Assembly (NCBI GenBank): GCA_964291465.2
Contig: OZ219941.1
Coordinates: 131,261-195,260, forward strand
Direction of reading: 5' to 3'
Length of the DNA stretch: 64,000 bases
Source of the DNA: JAGWBJ01 sp964291465
GTDB taxonomy: Bacteria > Chloroflexota > Dehalococcoidia > Lucifugimonadales > JAGWBF01
Shown here: positions 51,705 through 60,890 of the stretch, piece by piece
Position numbering within the stretch: position 1 is the first letter of the stretch
Layout: every line of letters starts with the position of its first letter
Notes under the pieces: model-generated
What the model saw: only the letters and a program-made list of their open reading frames with translations
Database searches by the model: none
Told to the model about the DNA's origin: nothing
Position numbers and translations under genes: made by a program

Positions 51705-51753
51705 ATTGTACTTGAATGTTCCTTATGTTAGCAACCGATATGTTAGCAACCGA
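51705..51753 (-). promoter_or_regulatory. Promoter of the sppA operon with a 15-bp tandem duplication
   Basis: Minus-strand TTGCTA (51734-51729), 18 bases, TACAAT (51710-51705). The 15-bp unit TATGTTAGCAACCGA occurs twice in tandem (51724-51753), so the -35 hexamer is present in both copies, but only the inner one has proper spacing to the -10. Confidence 0.5.
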
Positions 51754-51778
51754 TGGGTCCCGGGGACCGGCGCGGCGT

Positions 51779-53563
51779 TCAGCGGCGCCACTCGGCTATG
51801 TTCCACATCTCCGTGTCCCAGCCGTTGATACGCACGCCCCGCAGGGTGTTCAGGTGGGCGGAGACGAAGCCCCGGTCCACCAGGGGGATCTCGTAGTAGG
51901 CCTGCACGTGCATGTCGTTCAGCCGCTTGACCAGCGCCTGCCTCTCAGGACCGGTGCTGGTCTGGGCAAGCCGGGCGAAGGCCTCGTCGTACTCCGGGTT
52001 GCAGGAGCGGGCGTTGTTGTCGCCCGACCAGTTGTTGTCCCGGGTCTGGATGTGGCTGCAGAGGGGGCCCGACAGGTACTCCTGGGGGTCTATGCCGGGG
52101 CCCGAGGCGTACATCTGCACGTCGGCGAAGAATCGGCGGTACGACGCGTCCCTGTCGGCCACCGGGTCGCCGCCGAAGAAGATGCTGGCGTCGTGGTCCA
52201 CCAGCTCGGTCTCGATGCCTATCTGGCGCCACCAGTCCCGGATGAGCGCCTGGGTGTCCTGCCGGATGGCGTTGGTCGAGGTCTGGTAGACGATGCGCAG
52301 GGGTGTGCCGTCGTGCTCGCGGACCCCGTCGCCGTCGCTGTCCAGGACCCCGTTCTCGTCCAGGAGGCGGTTGGCGCCCTCGATGTCCTGGGAGAGGCAC
52401 CAGTCGTTGGCGGTGGAGGCATAGATGGGGGGCCCGGCCACCAGGTTGCACTCGGGCTCCCCGGCGAAGCCGTAGAGACGCCCGGCCAGGAGGCCGCGGT
52501 CGATGGCCATGGACATGGCCTGGCGGATGGGCTGGAAGGTCAGGAAGGGGTGGGGGTTACGCCCGTCCAGGTACTCGGAGCGGTCGTCGCCCAGGGCCGG
52601 GTCCGCGTCGGTCTGGTTGACCACGATGCGCTCCACCAGGCTGGTGAAGGCCACGGCCACTTTGGCCAGCCCGGCCTCCTCCATCGCGGCGAGGGTCTCG
52701 GGCTCCACCTGCAGGTTCCAGGCGTAGTCGGCCTCGCCCCTCTCCATGACGGCCCGGGCCGCCGAGATGGCGTCGCCGCCGCCCTCGAGGAGCACGCGGT
52801 CGAAGTAGGGCCTCTCTCCCCGGTAGAAGGGGTTGCGCTCGTAGACGGCCCGGTCGTTGGTCTTGAAGTCGACGAGCCGGTACGGGCCCGTGCCCAGGGG
52901 GGCGGTGTTCTGTTCCTCGCAGGTGGCGGCGGCCGCGCCGATGCAGCTGGCGAACTGGGCCCCGCTGATGATGGGGGCCCCGGCGCTGACGAAGGCGTTG
53001 TAGGGATAGGGCGTGGGCGCGTCGAAGGTGATGCGGACGGTGAGGTCGTCGACGGCCTCCACCGAGGCGACGCCGTCGAAGGAGCTCTCGCCGGTGCAGC
53101 CCGTGTCCTCGTCGGTGCAGTAGCGCCAGGTGAAGACGGCGTCCCCGGCCGTCACGTCGCTGCCGTCGGACCATTTCAGGCCGTCTTTCAGCTTCCACGT
53201 GATGGACTTCAGGTCCTGGGAGACCCCGCCGTTCTCCAGCGTGGGCACCCGGTCGGCCAGGGCCGGCACCAGGTTGCCGTCGGGGTCGTACTTGGCCAGG
53301 GGTTCCAGGGTGATGGCCGCGGCGTCCCTGTCCTTGAAGCCCGAGGAGAGGTAGGGGCTGGGCAAAGACGGCGCCTGCCAGTAGAGGATCGTCAGGACCT
53401 CCTCCGCCTCCTCCGGGACCGGCGTCGGGACCTGGGTGGGGATAGGGGTCGGCTCAGGCGTGGGCGCGGGCGAGGCCGTGGGCGTCTCCACCTCCGCGCC
53501 GTTGCAGGCAACGAGCAGGAGCAGGGCAACGAGGGCGATGGCGTGTATCAGGGGTCTGGGCAT
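51779..53563 (-). CDS. Family 5 solute-binding lipoprotein, second copy
   Basis: The 594-residue protein has a signal peptide with lipobox LVAC (Cys20), a Thr/Pro linker shorter than in the 45.7-kb gene, and an SBP_bac_5 domain (KYDPDGNLVPALADRVP, SDVTAGDAVFTWRYC, LGTGPYRLVDFK). As with the other copy, no permease is adjacent. The ATG at 53563 gives a signal peptide; upstream residues in the longer frame do not. The two binding proteins are not close homologues over their linkers but share the fold, and may handle different substrates. Confidence 0.82.
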   Translation of the reverse strand: MPRPLIHAIALVALLLLVACNGAEVETPTASPAPTPEPTPIPTQVPTPVPEEAEEVLTILYWQAPSLPSPYLSSGFKDRDAAAITLEPLAKYDPDGNLVPALADRVPTLENGGVSQDLKSITWKLKDGLKWSDGSDVTAGDAVFTWRYCTDEDTGCTGESSFDGVASVEAVDDLTVRITFDAPTPYPYNAFVSAGAPIISGAQFASCIGAAAATCEEQNTAPLGTGPYRLVDFKTNDRAVYERNPFYRGERPYFDRVLLEGGGDAISAARAVMERGEADYAWNLQVEPETLAAMEEAGLAKVAVAFTSLVERIVVNQTDADPALGDDRSEYLDGRNPHPFLTFQPIRQAMSMAIDRGLLAGRLYGFAGEPECNLVAGPPIYASTANDWCLSQDIEGANRLLDENGVLDSDGDGVREHDGTPLRIVYQTSTNAIRQDTQALIRDWWRQIGIETELVDHDASIFFGGDPVADRDASYRRFFADVQMYASGPGIDPQEYLSGPLCSHIQTRDNNWSGDNNARSCNPEYDEAFARLAQTSTGPERQALVKRLNDMHVQAYYEIPLVDRGFVSAHLNTLRGVRINGWDTEMWNIAEWRR

Positions 53564-53730
53564 GGGCGTCCTAAATCCCTCCGCCGGCTGGCATAGAACT
53601 CCTCGACGAGAGAATCGATCTCCCGGTCGTCCGCTTCTCGCCAAGCGCCAACCAGGGCGAGGGCCCCTTGTGGCGCCGAAGGCTGGGCTTTCGTCTGTGC
53701 CTGGCTATCTCGCTTGACCACTGGCGACAC
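53548..53730 (-). pseudogene. Antitoxin-like fragment
   Basis: The last 35 residues (GAWREADDREIDSLVEEFYA onward, ending SRRRDLGRPC) resemble the C-terminal part of VapB-type antitoxins. The first 25 residues show no family pattern, and no PIN toxin follows. It overlaps the start of the solute-binding gene by 16 bases. It may be a relic of a toxin-antitoxin pair; a non-coding coincidence is possible. Confidence 0.3.
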
Positions 53731-53890
53731 ATCCGGCCCGCGGGCGTACTTGGCAACACCATATATGGTGCTTCAACCGGACGATGAGTGCAACTCCGAT
53801 TCTTTGTCTTTGGTGAGGGGCCCTTGCACCGTCGCGCGAGGAGCGTCAAGAGCCGGGCACACACTTCCCAGGTCCCGTCTTCGTAACGTG

Positions 53891-55579
53891 CTAGGACTGT
53901 ATCAGCCCCTCCTGGGGCATGGTCCAGGGCAGGCTGTAGAAGGGTGCGAACTGCGGGGCGCGGGGCACCGGCATCTCCCCGAAGGGCACGTCGATAATCA
54001 CCGGGGCCCGGCGCTCCAACGCCTGCGGAATGAGCGTCTCCAGCTCCGTCGGGTCGCTTGCCCTCATGGCGACCGCGCCGAACGACTCGGCGAACCTGAC
54101 GAAGTCCGGGTTGTGCAGGTCGGTCCCATAGGCTCCGCCAAAGGCGTCGTCCAGGTCCCGCGCCACGTTGCCGTAGGAGTCGTTGTTGAAGACCACGGTC
54201 ACCACGTCGATGCCGTACCGGACGGCCGTGGAGAGCTCGGACGAGTTGAACATGAACCCGCCGTCTCCGGTCATGCAGACCACGGGTCGGTCGGGCCTCG
54301 CGAGCTTGGCTCCCAGGGCCGTGGGGAAGCCGTAACCGAGGTTGAACGAGTAGCCCGAGTCTATGTACGTCTTCGGGCAGTGCACCTGCCAGTGAGTCCG
54401 CGCATAGTAGCCGAACTGCGTGACGTCCCAGACTACGAAGCCGTCCTCGGGGACGCCCTTCCGGATCGCTTCCAGGATGGGGTACTGGGGCTCCCTGAGC
54501 CGGATGTCGTAGTAGGCTATCAGCCTGCGTGCGGCGCTTACCGCCTCGGCGGGCGAGGGACGGTCTCCCGCCCCGGCCTCGATGAGATAGGGAAGCAACG
54601 CCTCCATGGTCGCCCTGGCATCGCCGTGCAGGGGAATGGTGTTGGACTGGTGCCTCGTGAGCTCCGCGTCGTCTATGTTGATGTTCACCAGCGTGGACGC
54701 CTCGAGGGCGGGATATCCCAGGGAGAAGCGCGCGCCGATTCCTATCACCACGTCGGCGGACTGCATCACCTCGTAGAGCTGGTTCATCTCCTGCCTCTCG
54801 CCCCTGGGACTGAAGCAGGAGCCGTAGGACAGCGGATGTCCATCGGGGATGACGCCCTTGCCGCCGCTGGACGTGATGACGGGTATGTTCGTCGCCTCGG
54901 CCAGCTTGACCAACGTCTGCTCCGCATCGGACCGCGCCACGCCGCCCCCCGCATATATCAGGGGCAGCGCGGACCCGGAGATGACCCGCGCGGCCTCCCG
55001 GAGGTCTTCCTGGCTGGGCACGATGCGAGAGACGGCTGCGGGACTCCGCAGCCTCACCTCTTCCCGCTCCACCCCGGCTTCGGGCGGCATCTCTATCAGG
55101 ACGGGACGGGGACGGCCGGTGCGCATCTGCCGGAACGCTTCGAACACGGCGTCGGGGACCTCGCGGGGCCTGGACGCCTGTCGCTGCCACTTGGTCACGG
55201 AGCGCACGGCGCCGCCCTGGTCCGCGATCTCGTGCACGGCGCCAAGGTTCTTGCCGATGGCGCCGCGGGGAATCTGGCCTGCTATGAGGAGAACGGGCAT
55301 GGAGCGGGAGTATGCGTTGGCCAGGCCGGAAGCCGCGTTATAGAGACCGACGCCCGGGACCACCAGCGCGACCCCCGGCTTGCCCGACGCGCGGGCATAG
55401 CCGTCGGCCATGTACGTCGTCGCCTGTTCGTGCCGTGTGGTGATCATGCGAATGCCGGGCTCGTCCCGGATCGCGGCGACGATGCCGTAGATCTGTATGC
55501 CCGGTATGCCGAATACGGTCTCCACGCCCTCCCCTACAAGCGATTTGGCAAGCGCTTCGCCTCCGCTCAGCTCGACCAT
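53891..55579 (-). CDS. Thiamine diphosphate-dependent enzyme (acetolactate synthase/benzoylformate decarboxylase type)
   Basis: The 562-residue protein has the three ThDP-enzyme domains: an N-terminal Pyr domain with the catalytic Glu at 51 in TTRHEQATTYMADGYA, a central DHS-like domain, and a C-terminal PP domain with the TPP signature GDGGFMFNSSELSTAVR followed by NND. Close relatives include acetolactate synthase large subunits, oxalyl-CoA decarboxylase and other decarboxylases or ligases; sequence alone does not settle the reaction. The ATG at 55579 has GGGAGG six bases upstream. No regulatory small subunit is adjacent, which argues against ordinary acetolactate synthase. Confidence 0.83.
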   Translation of the reverse strand: MVELSGGEALAKSLVGEGVETVFGIPGIQIYGIVAAIRDEPGIRMITTRHEQATTYMADGYARASGKPGVALVVPGVGLYNAASGLANAYSRSMPVLLIAGQIPRGAIGKNLGAVHEIADQGGAVRSVTKWQRQASRPREVPDAVFEAFRQMRTGRPRPVLIEMPPEAGVEREEVRLRSPAAVSRIVPSQEDLREAARVISGSALPLIYAGGGVARSDAEQTLVKLAEATNIPVITSSGGKGVIPDGHPLSYGSCFSPRGERQEMNQLYEVMQSADVVIGIGARFSLGYPALEASTLVNINIDDAELTRHQSNTIPLHGDARATMEALLPYLIEAGAGDRPSPAEAVSAARRLIAYYDIRLREPQYPILEAIRKGVPEDGFVVWDVTQFGYYARTHWQVHCPKTYIDSGYSFNLGYGFPTALGAKLARPDRPVVCMTGDGGFMFNSSELSTAVRYGIDVVTVVFNNDSYGNVARDLDDAFGGAYGTDLHNPDFVRFAESFGAVAMRASDPTELETLIPQALERRAPVIIDVPFGEMPVPRAPQFAPFYSLPWTMPQEGLIQS

Positions 55580-55679
55580 GTCCTGCCTCCCCCGTGTAGA
55601 TGCACGTGGTGATGTCCCATCCAGCGGCCGGCGAAAGGCGGCGGCCTCATCACCGTGTTCACGGTGGACCTGTAACTCC

Positions 55680-58067
55680 TCACTGGCTGTCAGGGGTTGG
55701 CCCACCGTGGAGCCGGCGGTACAAGTCGCGGAACTCCTGCCGCTTCTCCTCAGGGGTGTTCGACAGCAGCACATTATAGGTTTCAGCTTCCGTCAAAGGC
55801 TCTGGAGCGTGCAGCCCCTCCAGAACCAACCCCCGTAGCTGAGATGAAGATACACCATGTCCCAGAAACTGATACATCGCCAGGAAAAATGACTTGCCGA
55901 CGGTGTAAGCACAATCTTGATTGCCTCCTACAGATTGCCCTGCCTGTAGTCGGGCCTCAAGAAACTCTATGGATTCGCTGACGTTGCTGATGCCCGGAAT
56001 GTGACATCCTCGCCCGATACCCGGGTGATCAAAAGTGTGGAGGGGCCGACCGGCGTGGAGGTAGTAGGTGTAATCCGCAAAAAACTCGGCCACTCCCTCG
56101 GACACCCACCTCGGGAAGTCCGCCCTTGAGAAAAAGGAGTGGGCCAGCTCGTGGTATATGGTTGTTTCACTCCCTGAAGCCGTCATTACTCCCTCGCCTC
56201 TCAATCTTGGGTTTCCGGCTTTCTTGTGAACAAAGACGCCCGCATATGGCACGTCCCAAGATCCCAAGGTGTTCTGCCAGGGGACTCCCAGCAGACCCTC
56301 CATTTCCGATACGCCGGTGTAGAGGTGCTCGAACGCCTCGTCCGACTGGGTTTGAGACAGGCTAACCGCGATCAGCTTGACTGGCGGTCCCAACGAGGAG
56401 ATGTAGTCTTCTGAACGGATGCTGGCCCCCTCGATGAGTTCCTGAAACAGCATCTCGTCGTGACTTATGTGGTAGGCCATCGATATGAGGATAAGTTCTT
56501 CATCCGTCAAGCCGTCCTGGAACCACGGCTGACTGGCGACATGGTCCCAGACTCGGTTCTCCACAATTCGCGGCAACTTTTGGATGGCGCTCCAATGGAA
56601 AAAGTCCCCCGGTTCATCGAAGATAGCCGTGTCCAAGATCGAGTCCGCTAAGTCCCTGTCCCTACGGACCAGGACTTCAACAACGTCCAACACACGGCCG
56701 TGACGCCAATCGACATTGGCGGTCAGCAAGAATGGGAAGCGCAAGGCGCGCTCCAGGGCAGAGGCATAGACTTCATCTTCACTGAGGTGTCGAAGACCGG
56801 ATACCACTTCCACCTCCCCCGAGGAGACGCCGTCCATGAACCAGGGGAATTCCAACGCACCACGCGCCAATTCAGCGTTGTAGTAACTTATCACGCTGAG
56901 GTCGTTGATAGCATAACCCTCGGCTCTGGTGATACCGTCCGAGAACCAATCAAGGCTAACGACACGTTCCGCGAGGGAGGAGTCATTGTATGCGATTCCC
57001 GACAGGTAGCTAAGCGCCCCCCATTCCTCAGAGGTGATTTCGTCGGCGAGCCATGGGAGGGCCAAGACGTCATCGAGAATCCACTGGTGGTCTTCTTGGA
57101 TCCCTTCGAGCACCTGCAATGTGTAGCGCTCCTCCCGAGTTAGGCCGTCCTTCTGCCATGAAAAGTCGATTAGTGTAGGCTCTGGTGTGGGTGGAGGGGT
57201 TGGCGTTGGCGTAGGAACGACGGAAACGGGGGTGGACGCAGCTCCGCAGAACGACAGGTCCTGCACGTCTGAGCGTTCCATGTCCAGCTGGGATTGCAAG
57301 GCAGCCGGCATGCATCCGCCAAATGTCCAAGAGCCGTCAATCCTCAGAGACTTCAGATTGGACATGCCGCCCAGCTCCGGTGGTACGTCTCCCCTCAAAT
57401 TGTTTTCATTGAGGTGCAGCAATCGAAGGCTGGAGAGGTCGCCCAGCTCCTGCGGTATCTCCCCGCTCAACAGGTTTTTGGAGAGATAGAGGGCCTGGAG
57501 GTTGGCAAGATTGCCTAACTCTGCCGGTATCTCTCCGCTCAAATCGTTATCGTGGAGGTCCAGCACCTCCAGGCTGGCAAGGCCGCCCAACTCCGGCGGT
57601 ATCTCCCCACTTAGGTTGTTATCCCGCAGAAACAGAACTACCACGCGCCCTTCAACGTCTGTCTTTACACCTTCCCACGTGTGGAGAGGCATGTCGGACA
57701 GCCAGTTTTGCTTACGATGCCAGTTGTCCCCGCCTGTGGCGTTATACAGGGCCACCAGCGTCTCCAAGTCTCCTACGGCAACCGGTGTAAGGGTGGGATA
57801 TGGAGTAGTCGTCGTAGTGGCGCCGGGCCCAACCAACGGCGCGGGCGTTGGAGTCGGAGCAGTTGACGAGGTCGTCGGAGGTGTGGTTGCCGTTGGCCCA
57901 CGGTCGGGAGGTTCCGCCGGATTCGTAGGTGCTTGGGTTGCGTCACCTCTGACTACTGCGCGGGTCTCGGTTACGGAGGGAGCGACGGTCTCCGTTTGGC
58001 ACGAAAGGGTCTCGGCCACCAACAGGCCGGTGCATACAATTGCCGCCAGCGCTTTGAGTCCCTTCAT
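55680..58067 (-). CDS. Secreted gluzincin-like metalloprotease with plant-type LRRs and a 35-residue repeat
   Basis: The 795-residue protein has a lipoprotein-like signal (Cys23 in TLSCQ), a Thr/Pro linker to about residue 95, five or so plant-type leucine-rich repeats (140-245; LSGEIPPELGGLASLEVLDL), and a second Pro-rich linker. Residues 303-550 hold a 35-residue repeat with Trp-x-x-Asp-Gly-[Ile/Leu/Val]-[Thr/Ser] at 304, 339, 374, 409 and 515, and weaker copies near 446 and 481. A peptidase-MA type domain follows, with HELAH at 639-643 and Glu657 as likely third zinc ligand. Base composition is lower in GC than neighbours. Secretion and proteolysis are inferred; the target is unknown. Confidence 0.7.
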   Translation of the reverse strand: MKGLKALAAIVCTGLLVAETLSCQTETVAPSVTETRAVVRGDATQAPTNPAEPPDRGPTATTPPTTSSTAPTPTPAPLVGPGATTTTTPYPTLTPVAVGDLETLVALYNATGGDNWHRKQNWLSDMPLHTWEGVKTDVEGRVVVLFLRDNNLSGEIPPELGGLASLEVLDLHDNDLSGEIPAELGNLANLQALYLSKNLLSGEIPQELGDLSSLRLLHLNENNLRGDVPPELGGMSNLKSLRIDGSWTFGGCMPAALQSQLDMERSDVQDLSFCGAASTPVSVVPTPTPTPPPTPEPTLIDFSWQKDGLTREERYTLQVLEGIQEDHQWILDDVLALPWLADEITSEEWGALSYLSGIAYNDSSLAERVVSLDWFSDGITRAEGYAINDLSVISYYNAELARGALEFPWFMDGVSSGEVEVVSGLRHLSEDEVYASALERALRFPFLLTANVDWRHGRVLDVVEVLVRRDRDLADSILDTAIFDEPGDFFHWSAIQKLPRIVENRVWDHVASQPWFQDGLTDEELILISMAYHISHDEMLFQELIEGASIRSEDYISSLGPPVKLIAVSLSQTQSDEAFEHLYTGVSEMEGLLGVPWQNTLGSWDVPYAGVFVHKKAGNPRLRGEGVMTASGSETTIYHELAHSFFSRADFPRWVSEGVAEFFADYTYYLHAGRPLHTFDHPGIGRGCHIPGISNVSESIEFLEARLQAGQSVGGNQDCAYTVGKSFFLAMYQFLGHGVSSSQLRGLVLEGLHAPEPLTEAETYNVLLSNTPEEKRQEFRDLYRRLHGGPTPDSQ

Positions 58068-58164
58068 GTCTCACCGGACCAAAAGTTGTGACAAGACTGA
58101 GTTTACCAGACTCTCCTTCAACTCGTGACAGTGGATGGTCACAGTACCAGAGCGACGGAACTGG

Positions 58165-58300
58165 TAGGGGTCCTAGATCTTCGACCTCCTTGACGAAGGT
58201 CTCGATGAGGCCCGCGCCGGGCAGGTCGCTCTTTTGCAGGAACCTGCTCATGTCCTGAGCGTGGAGCGCAAGGGAGGACTCTCCTGTTGCAACGCCGCAG
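58165..58300 (-). pseudogene. Remnant of a large serine recombinase, C-terminal fragment
   Basis: A minus-strand stretch with no good start reads QDMSRFLQKSDLPGAGLIET then FVKEVE, a pattern like the C-terminal end of large serine recombinases (F-L-x-x-S-x-L...F-V-K-E-I). It is broken off on both sides and overlaps nothing else. The rest of the 309-base spacer before the membrane protein gene shows nothing recognisable. Confidence 0.35.
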
Positions 58301-58376
58301 ATCTGCCGTCAGAATGTTATAGAGAGGTTGGGGCCCAACGGGTCCTTCTCTTGCATCACATAAGGGAGGTCCAAGC

Positions 58377-59058
58377 ATGGGCACAATATCCGTGAACCGG
58401 CTGGCTGGTCTGTCCCTCATATTCGGCCCGATAATCGCCTTCGTCTTCTTTCTCATAGAGCCGGGCGGACTGCTGATAGACAGCGCCGATGTGTCGGACG
58501 CCGTCGGCTCCATAACGGCCAAGGGCGCCAACGCCGCGCTGACGAACGTGGCCAACATCGGGATAATCCTTGGCCTGGCCCTGATCCTCTCGGGCCTCTA
58601 TGCGCTGATGCGAAACGTGACCCTGCAGGGCAACGGGAAGGCGCTCGTTCAGATGGGCTTCTTCATGATCTTCGTCGGACTGTCCGGGTGGATTCTGGCC
58701 AGTGGCATGGACTTCATCCTGGCCGACGCCCAGACCAGCGACCAGATCAGTGGAAGCGTTCCCGTCTACTACGCCGGCTCCGCCGTCCTGTACGCCGGTG
58801 GGATCATGCTGGGGTTCGGCGGCTTCATCTTCGCCTTGGGCCCTCTCGACGAGGGACGAATTCAACAGGACAATCTCCCTGTTGGCCGCCCTTGTCAGCC
58901 TGGCCGTAATGGTCTTCTTCGTGATAGCCGTACTCTACAACGACGGCCGCGACACCTTTATCACCCTGGCCCGGGGCTTCTACGTGCTGCTGGTTATCTG
59001 GTATGGGTATCTGGGCTCCAAGCTGATGAACCGGCCCGACCCCGACCTGTGGCAATAG
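58377..59058 (+). pseudogene. Multi-pass membrane protein with a frameshift
   Basis: The ATG at 58377 has GGAGG seven bases upstream. The first frame encodes four to five hydrophobic segments (LSLIFGPIIAFVFFLIEPG, NIGIILGLALILSGLYAL, FFMIFVGLSGWILASGM) to about base 58850, then loses its character. The +1 frame continues with DEFNRTISLLAALVSLAVMV and two further segments ending at 59058. Joining them gives about 227 residues. A one-base insertion near 58850 in the genome or assembly explains this best; programmed frameshifting is less likely because no slippery site is evident. No family was recognised. Confidence 0.6.
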
Positions 59059-59212
59059 GCAGGGTCCAGGACTTGCCGGCGGCTGTCCCGGGGTGGAGGA
59101 AGCGGCGGCTGCCCGCGTGCAGCCGCTGAAGCGAGTCCCGGTCCGGCATCGGGGCACGGTTGGGCCGGCCTGCCGAGTAGCCGGGACCTCGGAGGAGAGC
59201 CGGCCAGGGCGC

Positions 59213-59491
59213 CTACCGGATCACTAACACCGGGGCAGCGATGTGTCGCACCACCCGGCCGGTTATGCTCCCCACCACCGCCTGGCCCACCCCGCCGAGG
59301 CCGTAGCTGGCCATCACTACCAACGAGGACTCCTCTACCAAGGCCTCAGTGGTCAAGCCTTTGTCCAATAGCGGTGCCAGCACCTGCCCCGCGAACCAGT
59401 CCCGCAGGATCATGCCGGGTTGGCCTGCGACCATTTCAACGGCGTTCTCGTCCCAAACGTGCGGCATCGGGAACCCCAGGGCCTCCGTCAT
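59213..59491 (-). pseudogene. Truncated universal stress protein (UspA-like), C-terminal half
   Basis: The last 45 residues (SSLVVMASYGLGGVGQAVVG then SITGRVVRHIAAPVLVIR) match the C-terminal nucleotide-binding half of UspA proteins (GxxGxxxGSxxxxV). The expected N-terminal half, with its strand-loop-strand core, is not found in any frame upstream, so the gene is reduced to its second half. The putative ATG at 59491 has no good Shine-Dalgarno. Confidence 0.5.
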
Positions 59492-59557
59492 TGGTTGCCA
59501 CGGGTCATCTCCTCCCGTCCGGATGGTCTTGTCTACGAAGTGGGGGCTTGGCCACGG

Positions 59558-60726
59558 TCACGCCCACTGGCAGAAGCTGACGGTCCTGTGCCCCATGGTG
59601 GACAGCACCAGGTAGGTCGCGTCCACCTCGGCGACCGCGGCCTTCCAGGCCGCGATTCTGTAGTCCTCGTCGTACCCCTCCTCGACGACGGACCCGTAGG
59701 CGGCATGCATGCTGTGGAAGTGTTCCTCGAGCTTCAGGAGCTCCTGGTGTATCTCCTCGGTGGCCGGGGAGGGACGGGGAGTGTCGGCGATGACCTCCGT
59801 GGGCGGGAACGCGGACCCGAGCCTCTCGTTTATCCCCGCGCCCTGCTCGAACCACGCCCGGCCCAGGGCCTCGTCCGAAGCGGGGCCTCCGGCGGCCAGC
59901 GGCACCAGGTGGTCGAGCACGTCCCAAAGGCTCCGGTCCACCCGGTCCATGAGGGACTGTACGAACAGAAGGTACCCCTGCTCCTCCTGGGTCGGGCAGT
60001 CGCCGGCGGACGGGGCGAGCCCGCCGGACAGGTTGGGGGCCGGGGGCGCGGCGGGGGTGGCCGGCGTCTCCGGACCCTCCACCCACTCCGGGTCTATGCA
60101 GCCCTCTTCCGCCAGGCGCCGGCCCAGCTCGGCCGGCATCCGCCCGACCGCCTCCGCCATGCCGGCCTCCCCCTCTTCGATGGCCTCGGCGATGGCGGGC
60201 CCCCCGCCATCTCGATGCGCTGGTCTTGTGGGAAGGTGGCCACGAGGTCCAGCAGTCGTGCGAAGTGGGCCGTGGTAGTTTCGTGCCACGCGGCAAGCTC
60301 CGGGGGCGGGGGCAGGGTCGGCACCCCGGCCGCCGCGACGTGCATCATGTCCGTCAGGTCGCCGTAGGTCTCCGGCTGCCCTTCCGGGGTGCTGCAGTCC
60401 AGCTCGGCCAGGTACTCATCGAGGGAGGCGCCGCCGCGGGTGGCGGGGGTTGCGGTGGGCGCCGGCGTCGCCGTGGGCCGTGGCGTCGCCGTGGGTCGCG
60501 GCGTGGGCGTGGGCGTCACCGTGGGCGTTGGACTCGCCGTGATGCCCGGCCGGGCCGTGCCGGCCTCTTCGCCGGGGCCGGGGCCCGACCCGGGGCCCTC
60601 CGGCCCCTCGGCGCCGGACTCTCCGCCGGTCTCGGGGGCCGGGGTGGGGTCGGTCCCGCAACCGAGGGTAGGAACAACGACGAGGAAGGCCAGGATGGCC
60701 GCCATGAGTACTGTGACGCGCGTCAC
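59558..60726 (-). pseudogene. Lipoprotein with a frameshift in a C6 run
   Basis: A GTG at 60726 with AGGAG five bases upstream starts a signal peptide with lipobox-like LGC (Cys23), a Thr/Pro linker and a helical domain to about 60205. The frame then shifts at a run of six C and continues (AEAIEEGEAGMAEAVGRMPA onward) to the stop at 59558. The joined protein would have about 389 residues. The homopolymer position makes a sequencing error or slippage likely. The family is unknown; the linker style matches the other lipoproteins here. Confidence 0.6.
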
Positions 60727-60890
60727 ATTGCTCCTCTCGGGTTGATGTAGACGTTGCCCCCACGGGCCGGGCAGTTGTAGGGGTTGCGGGTGAGGTGGTA
60801 GGCGATGGCCGCGGGCCGGAAGAGCAGCAGCCAGGGGACGACCCACTCGACGGATTCAACCGGGTACCTCACCCCCTCCCGCCGGCCCAT
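60723..60890 (-). CDS. Small protein of 55 residues overlapping the lipoprotein start
   Basis: The frame from ATG (60890) to TGA (60725-60723) has almost only G/C at third codon positions and ends in ATGTGA, which overlaps the downstream GTG start, suggesting translational coupling. The peptide includes EWVVPWLLLFRPAAIAY (a short hydrophobic segment) and CPARGGNVYINP. No clear Shine-Dalgarno precedes it, and it may be leaderless. No family recognised. The spacer up to the FN3 gene (60891-61089) holds nothing else I can identify. Confidence 0.5.
   Translation of the reverse strand: MGRREGVRYPVESVEWVVPWLLLFRPAAIAYHLTRNPYNCPARGGNVYINPRGAM

Noticed and set aside
58840..58860. Programmed +1 frameshift in the membrane protein
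   Set aside because: No slippery heptamer, stop-codon context or Shine-Dalgarno-like stimulator is visible; an indel or error is simpler.
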